Assembly (NCBI GenBank): GCA_946537565.1
Contig: CAMNFW010000096.1
Location: 1-7,605 of the forward strand
Origin: an uncultured Ruminococcus sp.
Lineage (GTDB): Bacteria; Bacillota; Clostridia; Oscillospirales; Ruminococcaceae
Direction: 5' to 3'
DNA length: 7,605 bases
The position numbers were made by a program, and so were the translations under genes. Below are positions 1-5,558 of this stretch, in pieces (the first letter of the stretch is position 1; every line of letters starts with the position of its first letter). The notes under the pieces were generated by a model. That model was not told where the DNA came from and ran no database searches. It worked only from the letters and a program-made list of their open reading frames with translations.

Positions 1-1040
1 GAATATGCAGCATCAAGGATCGTCTGGGTCGAACGGTAATTCTGTTCAAGTCTTATGACCTCAGCACCGGGGAACTGATCCTCAAAATTAAGGATATTCT
101 CGATATTTGCTCCTCTGAAACGATATATACTCTGGTCGTCATCACCTACAACACAGATATTCTTATGTCTTGCTGAAAGCATTGACACAAGTCTGAACTG
201 AACGTGATTGGTATCCTGATATTCGTCCACGAGTATGTACTTATATCTGTTCTGATATTTTTCAAGAGTCTCAGGATACTGTTCAAAGATCTCCACTGTC
301 TTGCAGAGGATATCGTCAAAATCCAGAGCATTGGCATCCTTGAGTCTTGTGTTATAAAGCTTATACAGCTTTGCTGTGGTCTTTTTGCGGTAATCCTGCT
401 GAGCCTCCTCCAGCATCTCGTCCGGAGTTATCATTTTGTCCTTTGCACTGCTTATCTCCGCAAGAACCGCTCTTGGAGCAAACTGTTTTTCAGAGATATC
501 AAGCTCAGCCATACAATTCTTGATAAGTCGCTGGCTGTCGTCAGAATCATAGATCGTAAAATCACTGCCGAAGCCCAGCACCTTTATTTCCGAGCGAAGT
601 ATCCTCATGCAGGCAGAGTGGAAGGTAGATGCGTTTATGTTCAAAGCTTCCTCTCCAAGCATATCATAAAGCCGTGATTTAAGCTCAGCAGCGGCTTTAT
701 TTGTAAAGGTGATCGCAAGTATATTCCAGGGTCTTACTGTATCAGCTGCTGCGGTCTCACGAAGTGTGTCAATATCATCGGTTTTTCCCTCAGCGTAATC
801 CTTGAGGAAAGCAATGTCTGAATCATCACCTGTATGTGATGTATCATTATATCCGTTGCCGAAATTGATCATATTTGCTATACGATTGACGATGACAGTA
901 GTTTTTCCGCTTCCGGCACCTGCGAGCACCAGTACAGGACCGTTTACAGCAAACACAGCCTTGCGCTGCATATCATTCATACGGCTGAAATATTTATCAA
1001 GTGCTGCTTTTCTGGCATTTATGAAGGAATTGTTGTCCAT
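1..1040 (-). CDS. pcrA: ATP-dependent DNA helicase PcrA/UvrD, N-terminal part (cut by window edge)
   Basis: Superfamily 1A 3'-5' DNA helicase that in this family unwinds DNA in nucleotide excision and mismatch repair, clears replication and transcription conflicts and supports rolling-circle plasmids. Translating the minus strand from the ATG at 1040-1038 gives 346 codons, open at the left edge; the family is usually about 720-750 residues, so roughly half is present. Motifs in order: Q motif MNDMQRKAV (21-29), Walker A AGAGSGKT (40-47), motif Ia around AITFTNKAA (109-117), TFHSACMRILR (139-149), Walker B with VDEYQDTN (271-278), motif III VVGDDDQSIYRFRG (297-310), motif IV LEQNYRST (331-338). 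The start is supported by GGAGAAG at 1049-1055, 8 nt upstream. Between Walker A and motif Ia there are about 39 more residues than in E. coli UvrD (roughly residues 61-100, acidic). PcrA versus UvrD naming is by convention for Firmicutes; the family call is firm. Confidence 0.95.
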   Translation of the reverse strand, partial: MDNNSFINARKAALDKYFSRMNDMQRKAVFAVNGPVLVLAGAGSGKTTVIVNRIANMINFGNGYNDTSHTGDDSDIAFLKDYAEGKTDDIDTLRETAAADTVRPWNILAITFTNKAAAELKSRLYDMLGEEALNINASTFHSACMRILRSEIKVLGFGSDFTIYDSDDSQRLIKNCMAELDISEKQFAPRAVLAEISSAKDKMITPDEMLEEAQQDYRKKTTAKLYKLYNTRLKDANALDFDDILCKTVEIFEQYPETLEKYQNRYKYILVDEYQDTNHVQFRLVSMLSARHKNICVVGDDDQSIYRFRGANIENILNFEDQFPGAEVIRLEQNYRSTQTILDAAY

Positions 1041-1093
1041 AAAAGAATCTTCTCCATTACTGAATTTTATATTAGAAAATTGTAGTCAATAAT

Positions 1094-1122
1094 ATTATAC
1101 CACATTTGTCAAGGCTTGAAAA
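1094..1122 (-). promoter_or_regulatory. Predicted sigmaA promoter of the helicase gene
   Basis: On the minus strand a perfect TATAAT (1099-1094) is preceded by TGG, which makes an extended -10 element. With a 17-nt spacer the -35 position reads TTTTCA (1122-1117), 4 of 6 to consensus. Transcription would start near 1087, leaving a leader of about 47 nt before the ATG at 1040. The -10 is convincing, the -35 modest. Confidence 0.6.
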
Positions 1123-1168
1123 GACCTGAAAAAATTTTTTTTATTTTACCAATTAACATCTGATACTA

Positions 1169-1197
1169 TTGACAGCAATAATCATAAATGATATAAT
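1169..1197 (+). promoter_or_regulatory. Perfect-consensus sigmaA promoter of the membrane protein gene
   Basis: TTGACA (1169-1174), a 17-nt spacer and TATAAT (1192-1197) match consensus at all 12 positions, and TG at 1189-1190 adds an extended -10. The A/T tract just upstream (about 1130-1147, A run then T run) could act as an UP element. Expected transcription start is near 1204, about 44 nt ahead of the ATG at 1248. This is an unusually strong predicted promoter for a large membrane protein gene. Confidence 0.82.
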
Positions 1198-1247
1198 ATT
1201 TTTATCGCTGTCTGACATTATATTCTTATCACAATAGGAGAACAAAA

Positions 1248-3593
1248 ATGCTGATGCTATTTCTTATGCCGCTCATCATTGGCGAAGTCTTTATGCTTGC
1301 TAATATTTGTTTATCCAGAAAGCATAAAGATCATTTCCCGGATGTTCTGGTAAAACTAAAAAGGATGAAAGACTTTTACCCGCTGCTTATATCTGCCGGT
1401 CTGATTATCATTTTCATGCTGGTGCAGCTGGTAATACACCTGCTCATGGCAGGCGATGACAAGATCATTCCAAATCCTGTAAACTTTGCAGTCAGTGTTC
1501 TGACAGAGGCTGCTGTGTTCGCCAGGATATGGTCTGATAACAAAAAAATCAGAAAAGTCATGACTAAGCTGGGGATCCTCTCCATTGCACTGCTTCTTTC
1601 TGAGATATTTATTTTCAACTTCAAAAGCCTGACCCTTTCTTACAAAGAAGAGGTAATAAAAGGCAGTGAGCTTATTTGCAGCGGAACCTATACTCCGGGA
1701 GAAGACGAGGAAATCCCCGAAGATACCGTTGTGGCTGAAAACAACTGGTGCGTTGAGACCGGTGAGCTGCCGGACTGGACAAGAGCTGTGTCATTTTCTG
1801 TAACTCAGGGCGATCATCAGCGTCCGTTCCGCATAAGGCTGCTTTTGAAAGACGATAACTTCCAGCTGGACTATCAGCCGGTGGCTAATAAAATGACCAG
1901 CGGCTACGGAGATGATCTGGTAATATCTGTCGAACCCTACGGCAATATTTATGCCCTCAAAGCTGAGGTACATGAAGCCGGCACTCCTGTACAGTTCCAT
2001 TCGATCAGGGTCATGAACCATGCCCCGTTCAATTTCAGCTGGATACGCTTTATCGTGCTGCTGATCACCATCGGAATGATCATCACTGTCCGTGGACTTA
2101 AACTCCACGAAATAACCTATGACCGTACAAATAAACGTCACCGCATTGCGGCGGCAGCTGTAACTGCACTGTGTGTGCTGACTGTATTCGCTTTCAGAAT
2201 ACCCGATCAGGAGCTTGTCCCATACCCGGACGGCTTCAATGTCGAAATAGCCAATCCATATGAACAGGCTTTCGATGCAATTATGCAGGATCAGGTCAAT
2301 CTCGCAATCCCTGTGGAACCTGCACTTAATGATGTGGAAAATGTCTACGACAGAAGCGTAAGAGACGCCTCCGGAGTGCCTTATGCCTGGGACAGAGTTT
2401 TCTACGAGGGATACTATTATTCATACTTTGGTCTTGCACCTGTCATCGAAGTTTACTTTCCCTTCTACATAATCAGAGGAAAACTTCCGACAATGCACAT
2501 GGTCTGCTTTTTCTATGCGGTTCAGGCAGTATTCTTCCTTTGCATGACCATATTAACAGCTGTGCGCTGCTTATGCAAAAAGCCTAATATGCTGCTTTTG
2601 ATGATGAGCCTTCCGGCAGCATCTATACTTTCCGGAATATACTATTCAGTGCAGTTTCCGAATCAGTACGATGTGGTGGTAGCCTCCGGACTTTGCTTCC
2701 TGTTTCTTACACTCTGGACAGGAATGCAGGCTTGCTTAACTGAAAAGAAAAAATCAAGGATAATCCTCCTTGCAGTCTGCGGAATAAGCACTGTTGGCGC
2801 TGCCGCTTCCAGACCCAGCATGGCTGTGGGACTTCTGCTGCTTGCACCGTTCTTCATCGGCATCATTCTCAGCAAGGATATGACCATCAAGTTCAAAATA
2901 CATCAGGCTTCTGCCTTTTTGGTACCCGTATTAATGGGTGCAGCCGGTATTATGTGGTTCAACTGGTACCGATTCGGCTCACCGTTTGATTTCGGCAGCT
3001 CCTATATGCTCACAGTCAGCAACATCAATGCCAATCATCTTCGTCTGGCTGAGCTTCCGGCTTCGGTATATCATTATTTCCTTCAGCCTCCTGTTCCGAA
3101 AAATGTATTTCCGTACTTTACTTTCAGCTGGTATCATATTGAGAATTATCAGATGTATGAAAATATTGAGGTAATAATCGGTGCGCTGTTCTATCCGATG
3201 ATAGCCTGCGGAACAGTCATGCTTCCTGCTTCTCTCCGCAGCAAATATACCGGACAGGCTTCACTGCTCACAACAAGAATATTTATTGGCGGCTGTTTTA
3301 TACTTTCACTGCTGCTGGCTTGGATGGTATTCTGTATCGGCGGAGTCAGCATAAGATATATGCTTGACTTTATGCCTCTGCTGACCATTGGCAGTATCCT
3401 TGCGATTCTCAGGACAGCAAGACCAGGTTCAGGAAGCTATCGTCTTACAGTTATAGCAATTGCCGCTACATTCGCAATGCTATGGCTGCTGATGCTGGAT
3501 ATCATGACTACCGGAAACACAACTACTACTCTTCCAACTGAGCATCCAATGCTCCATGAACAGCTTGAAGAAGCCTTCCTCTTCTGGGAGTAA
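1248..3593 (+). CDS. Polytopic membrane protein, GT-C-like glycosyltransferase candidate (781 aa)
   Basis: Large integral membrane protein. Hydrophobic stretches near residues 1-20, 44-67, 76-94, 107-127, 263-281, 300-317, 395-409, 418-440, 447-466, 474-492, 504-521, 525-541, 555-573, 638-660, 676-697, 704-721 and 731-750 suggest 15-17 membrane segments. Residues about 130-262 form a hydrophilic, beta-rich region between membrane segments, probably outside the cell. The part after residue 300 resembles bacterial GT-C glycosyltransferase-like proteins that use polyprenyl-linked sugars: a loop with YPDGF (326-330) and NPYEQAFDAI (336-345), then GVPYAWDRVFYEGYYYSYFG (376-395), SRPSMAVG (521-528), WYRFGSPFDFG (573-583) and FLQPP (611-615). 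Family knowledge suggests sugar transfer to a cell-surface polymer or protein; substrate and activity are inference and the catalytic acid cannot be assigned. The start has AGGAG (1236-1240) 7 nt upstream. It stands alone, divergent from the helicase and convergent with the HPr-like gene. Confidence 0.72.
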   Translation: MLMLFLMPLIIGEVFMLANICLSRKHKDHFPDVLVKLKRMKDFYPLLISAGLIIIFMLVQLVIHLLMAGDDKIIPNPVNFAVSVLTEAAVFARIWSDNKKIRKVMTKLGILSIALLLSEIFIFNFKSLTLSYKEEVIKGSELICSGTYTPGEDEEIPEDTVVAENNWCVETGELPDWTRAVSFSVTQGDHQRPFRIRLLLKDDNFQLDYQPVANKMTSGYGDDLVISVEPYGNIYALKAEVHEAGTPVQFHSIRVMNHAPFNFSWIRFIVLLITIGMIITVRGLKLHEITYDRTNKRHRIAAAAVTALCVLTVFAFRIPDQELVPYPDGFNVEIANPYEQAFDAIMQDQVNLAIPVEPALNDVENVYDRSVRDASGVPYAWDRVFYEGYYYSYFGLAPVIEVYFPFYIIRGKLPTMHMVCFFYAVQAVFFLCMTILTAVRCLCKKPNMLLLMMSLPAASILSGIYYSVQFPNQYDVVVASGLCFLFLTLWTGMQACLTEKKKSRIILLAVCGISTVGAAASRPSMAVGLLLLAPFFIGIILSKDMTIKFKIHQASAFLVPVLMGAAGIMWFNWYRFGSPFDFGSSYMLTVSNINANHLRLAELPASVYHYFLQPPVPKNVFPYFTFSWYHIENYQMYENIEVIIGALFYPMIACGTVMLPASLRSKYTGQASLLTTRIFIGGCFILSLLLAWMVFCIGGVSIRYMLDFMPLLTIGSILAILRTARPGSGSYRLTVIAIAATFAMLWLLMLDIMTTGNTTTTLPTEHPMLHEQLEEAFLFWE

Positions 3594-3597
3594 TAAT

Positions 3598-3628
3598 AAA
3601 AAAACGGCGGAGCTGAAATGTTCCGCCG
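3598..3628 (-). terminator. Intrinsic terminator, distal, for the HPr-like gene
   Basis: CGGCGGA (3605-3611) pairs with TCCGCCG (3622-3628) around a 10-nt loop. Read on the minus strand, this GC-rich 7-bp stem is followed at once by seven T (complement of A 3598-3604), the classic intrinsic terminator form. It lies 11 nt past the stop codon of the convergent membrane protein gene. On the plus strand there is no T run after the stem, so it is mainly a minus-strand signal. Confidence 0.75.
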
Positions 3629-3645
3629 AAATGTTATCCGGATAT

Positions 3646-3686
3646 AAAAAATTGAGCGTCCGGTTTTGAGAAATGGAACGCTCAAT
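3646..3686 (-). terminator. Intrinsic terminator, proximal, for the HPr-like gene (possibly bidirectional)
   Basis: ATTGAGCGT (3651-3659) pairs perfectly with ACGCTCAAT (3678-3686), and CC (3660-3661) can extend to GG (3675-3676) past one bulged A. On the minus strand the stem runs into six T (complement of 3646-3651), making a good terminator about 30 nt after the HPr-like stop. On the plus strand the stem is followed by a G-rich nonamer and then a T-rich stretch (3696-3709), so it may also stop transcripts of the membrane protein gene, less convincingly. Confidence 0.78.
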
Positions 3687-3715
3687 GAGAGGGGGTTTTA
3701 TATTTTTTTGTGTTA

Positions 3716-3946
3716 TTACTTTACGATATACTTTGCGATGTCCTTGAAGAATGCCTCAGCATCGTCTGTGTGAGCGTTAAGCTCGATAGGCTTGGAAAGG
3801 TCAAGGCTGAAGATTCCCATGATGGACTTTGCATCAACTGCATATCTGCCTGATACCAGGTCAATATCAAAATCATACTTCATTACGATATTAACGAAAT
3901 CCTTGACATCGTTGATAGCCTGAAGTGAAACTTTTGCTTTTTCCAT
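3716..3946 (-). CDS. HPr-like protein lacking the active-site histidine (76 aa)
   Basis: Small cytoplasmic protein of the HPr fold. The segment around AVDAKSIMGIFSLDL (36-50) matches the HPr region holding regulatory Ser46 (here Ser41), and length and the D/E-rich C-terminal helix also fit HPr. Aligned without gaps from that Ser to B. subtilis HPr, catalytic His15 falls on Ala10 and Arg17 on Asn12; the protein contains a single His (59), far from that site. It therefore cannot carry phosphate from Enzyme I in the usual way. By analogy with Crh, which also lacks His15 but keeps Ser46, a regulatory role through HPr kinase is possible; that is inference. The ATG at 3946 is chosen for its strong Shine-Dalgarno. 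An in-frame ATG at 4030 would add 28 charged residues, but it lies at or before the predicted transcript start. Monocistronic, with its own promoter and two terminators. Confidence 0.85.
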   Translation of the reverse strand: MEKAKVSLQAINDVKDFVNIVMKYDFDIDLVSGRYAVDAKSIMGIFSLDLSKPIELNAHTDDAEAFFKDIAKYIVK

Positions 3947-3953
3947 AAATGTA

Positions 3954-3959
3954 CCTCCT
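3954..3959 (-). promoter_or_regulatory. Strong ribosome binding site that fixes the HPr-like start
   Basis: The minus strand reads AGGAGG, a full Shine-Dalgarno core, 7 nt before the ATG at 3946. It argues against the upstream in-frame ATG at 4030, for which this sequence would be coding. The leader between 4028 and 3960 is purine-rich with little evident structure, consistent with efficient translation. Confidence 0.85.
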
Positions 3960-4034
3960 ATTTCTGATGCAGGTGTGTTTGTTTTTTCTTGTTTATTTCT
4001 TTCTCTCTTTGCAGCTTTTCCTGACTGCACTTAC

Positions 4035-4063
4035 ATAATAACACTAAAAAACCCCAATGTCAA
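4035..4063 (-). promoter_or_regulatory. Predicted sigmaA promoter of the HPr-like gene
   Basis: On the minus strand TTGACA (4063-4058) is followed after 17 nt by TATTAT (4040-4035), 11 of 12 to consensus. Transcription would begin near 4028, leaving a leader of about 80 nt. The -35 box lies only 5 bp from the -35 box of the divergent mtaB promoter. Confidence 0.75.
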
Positions 4064-4068
4064 GCCAT

Positions 4069-4097
4069 TTGAATTAATTTCGTCACTTTGGTATAAT
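4069..4097 (+). promoter_or_regulatory. Predicted sigmaA promoter of mtaB
   Basis: TTGAAT (4069-4074), a 17-nt spacer and TATAAT (4092-4097), with TG at 4089-4090 forming an extended -10. The start would be near 4104, giving a leader of about 124 nt before mtaB. This is long for a housekeeping gene and holds the hairpin at 4148-4181. Confidence 0.68.
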
Positions 4098-4147
4098 ATT
4101 ATAACTCCAAAAAGACTATTTTTTATTGATAAGGAATAACTATTTAT

Positions 4148-4181
4148 ACTGCATAAAAACCGTTGGTCAATTTTGTGCAGT
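4148..4181 (+). promoter_or_regulatory. Leader hairpin upstream of mtaB
   Basis: ACTGCATAAAA (4148-4158) pairs with TTTTGTGCAGT (4171-4181): 11 bp with one G-T wobble around a 12-nt loop, followed by TTTTAA (the last stem T plus three more). It lies between the predicted mtaB transcript start and the gene. It could be a weak terminator or attenuator, a stability element, or a binding palindrome. The stem is half A-T and the T run short, so a strong terminator is unlikely. The pairing is seen directly; the function is inference. Confidence 0.45.
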
Positions 4182-4227
4182 TTTAACATGATGAATTATA
4201 GAGTAATTTGTGATAATAGGGTGAAAT

Positions 4228-5538
4228 ATGTATAAAGTTTTTTTTATTACTTTTGGCTGCAAGGTCAATCAATATGAAACTGAATGTCTTAAAAGTGAAT
4301 TTCTCAGTCTTGGTTTCCCGTCTGCACAAAAGCCGGAAGAGGCTGAGGTCATCGTTGTCAACTCCTGCACAGTCACCGGAAGCGGCGACAGCAAATCCCT
4401 TTATGCTGTCCGTAAACTCAGAAAAGATAATCCGGACGCTGTGATCGTTCTCACAGGCTGCCTCCCCCAGGCTTCTCCGGAAATACACCAGAAAATCCCA
4501 GAGGCGGATATCATTACAGGTACCTCCAACAGAAAAAATATCCCTCTGCTGGTTCAGTCTGTTATGGAAGAGCGCAGACGTATCGTCAGCCTTGAGGATA
4601 CCGATAAAGATTTTGAGATAATGGAGTATGAAAGCTCTTTCAGCCGTACCCGTGCTTTTGTCAAGATCCAGGACGGCTGCAATTGCTTCTGTACATACTG
4701 TATAATCCCGTATGCCCGTGGAAGATGCAGAAGCAAACCTCTGGATATCCTGAAAAAAGAACTCATCATGCTGGCTGAACATGGTCACAAGGAAGTTGTA
4801 CTTGTGGGTATTAATCTTGCCTTTTATGGTATTGAATACGGTCTGCGGCTGGCTGATGCCGTTGAACTCTCATGCAGTATCCCAGGTATCCAGCGTGTGA
4901 GACTGGGTTCTCTTGAACCGGAAATGCTCCTTGACAGTGATCTTGAACGAATGGCTGCCCTTCCAAAGCTCTGTCCCCAGTTCCACCTCTCACTCCAGTC
5001 AGGCTGCGGAAATACCCTTAAAGCCATGAAACGCAGATATTCCCCGGAAGAATACCTCTCGCTGACCAGAAGGATCAAAAGCTTTTTCCCGGACGCTGCC
5101 TTTACTACTGATATCATGGTAGGTTTTCCAGGAGAATCCGATGAAGACCACCTCCAGTCAATGCAGTTTGCCGAAAGTATCGGTTTCTCAAAGATCCACG
5201 TCTTTCAGTTTTCTCCAAGAAAAGGCACCCCTGCTGCCAATATGCCGCAGATACCTGAAAACATCAAGGCTCACCGTGCTGACCAGATGAAGGAGCTTGC
5301 TGTATCCCTCCGTAAAAAATATCTCAGCTCCCTGGTCGGTAAGACCGTTCCTGTGCTTTTTGAAAAGGAAAACTCTCCGCTCTTTCACCAGGGCTGCGCT
5401 CCGGATCACACTTTAATAAAAATTTCTCGGAAAAATCCTAAAAAAAGTTTGCGTAATCAGATTTTTTATGTTACAATAGAAGAGAGCCTGGACGACCATT
5501 GCTTCGGTTCTGTTCAGGAAGCAACAAAATGTCCCTGA
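4228..5538 (+). CDS. mtaB: tRNA (N6-L-threonylcarbamoyladenosine(37)-C2)-methylthiotransferase MtaB
   Basis: Radical-SAM methylthiotransferase that turns t6A at position 37 of ANN-decoding tRNAs into ms2t6A, which aids codon reading. At 436 residues it is the usual length. Domains in order: the N-terminal MTTase domain opens with FITFGCKVNQYE (6-17) and has three cluster cysteines, Cys11, Cys47 (VNSCTV) and Cys78 (LTGCLPQ). The radical-SAM core has the CxxxCxxC cluster Cys151, Cys155, Cys158, followed by IIPYARGR (159-166), then LGSLEPE (226-232), FHLSLQSGC (252-260) and TDIMVGFPGE (294-303). A C-terminal TRAM-like RNA-binding region spans about 370-430. CKVNQYE and RLGSLEP favour MtaB over MiaB and RimO. 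Position 153 is an extra Cys inside the cluster motif. AGGGTGA (4218-4224) lies just ahead of the ATG. It is first in a probable two-gene unit with purL, 20 nt downstream. Confidence 0.95.
   Translation: MYKVFFITFGCKVNQYETECLKSEFLSLGFPSAQKPEEAEVIVVNSCTVTGSGDSKSLYAVRKLRKDNPDAVIVLTGCLPQASPEIHQKIPEADIITGTSNRKNIPLLVQSVMEERRRIVSLEDTDKDFEIMEYESSFSRTRAFVKIQDGCNCFCTYCIIPYARGRCRSKPLDILKKELIMLAEHGHKEVVLVGINLAFYGIEYGLRLADAVELSCSIPGIQRVRLGSLEPEMLLDSDLERMAALPKLCPQFHLSLQSGCGNTLKAMKRRYSPEEYLSLTRRIKSFFPDAAFTTDIMVGFPGESDEDHLQSMQFAESIGFSKIHVFQFSPRKGTPAANMPQIPENIKAHRADQMKELAVSLRKKYLSSLVGKTVPVLFEKENSPLFHQGCAPDHTLIKISRKNPKKSLRNQIFYVTIEESLDDHCFGSVQEATKCP
5449..5477 (+). promoter_or_regulatory. Possible internal promoter for purL inside the 3' end of mtaB
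   Basis: TTGCGT (5449-5454), a 17-nt spacer and TACAAT (5472-5477), with TG at 5469-5470 as extended -10. Local sequence is more A/T-rich than the rest of mtaB. The start would be near 5484, about 75 nt ahead of purL. The -35 is only 3 of 6 to consensus, so support comes mostly from the extended -10 and spacing. Confidence 0.45.
5487..5524 (+). other. Two overlapping inverted repeats between the possible purL promoter and purL
   Basis: Structure A pairs CCTGGACG (5487-5494) with the 3' side 5511-5518, using two G-T wobbles. Structure B pairs TTGCTTC (5499-5505) perfectly with GAAGCAA (5518-5524) around a 12-nt loop. They share base 5518, and the loop of A overlaps the 5' arm of B, so they would exclude each other. 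Both lie inside mtaB coding sequence and may be chance. Neither is followed by a T run. Confidence 0.3.
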
Positions 5539-5558
5539 AAGGGAGAATGGAGATAGTT

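Noticed and set aside
204..677. Plus-strand open frame of 157 codons over the helicase
   Set aside because: Antisense to conserved helicase motifs on the minus strand, so a shadow frame.
1107..1112. Minus-strand TTGACA as -35 box for the helicase gene
   Set aside because: It lies only 7 nt from the TATAAT at 1094-1099, and no acceptable -10 sits 16-18 nt downstream, so it is unlikely to act with that box.
3716..4030. Longer HPr-like protein starting at the ATG at 4030
   Set aside because: The predicted transcript starts near 4028, the added 28 residues do not look like HPr, and the strong AGGAGG before 3946 would be buried in coding sequence.
4188..4235. Fifteen-codon upstream frame overlapping the start of mtaB
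   Set aside because: No Shine-Dalgarno ahead of its ATG; too short to separate from chance, though the overlap would allow translational coupling.
4183..4788. Minus-strand open frame of 201 codons opposite the start of mtaB
   Set aside because: It overlaps the cysteine-cluster coding part of mtaB antisense, with no motif of its own.
5484..5558. Purine-type riboswitch or PurR box ahead of purL
   Set aside because: No conserved purine, PRPP or ppGpp riboswitch core and no PurR-box match could be recognised by eye.
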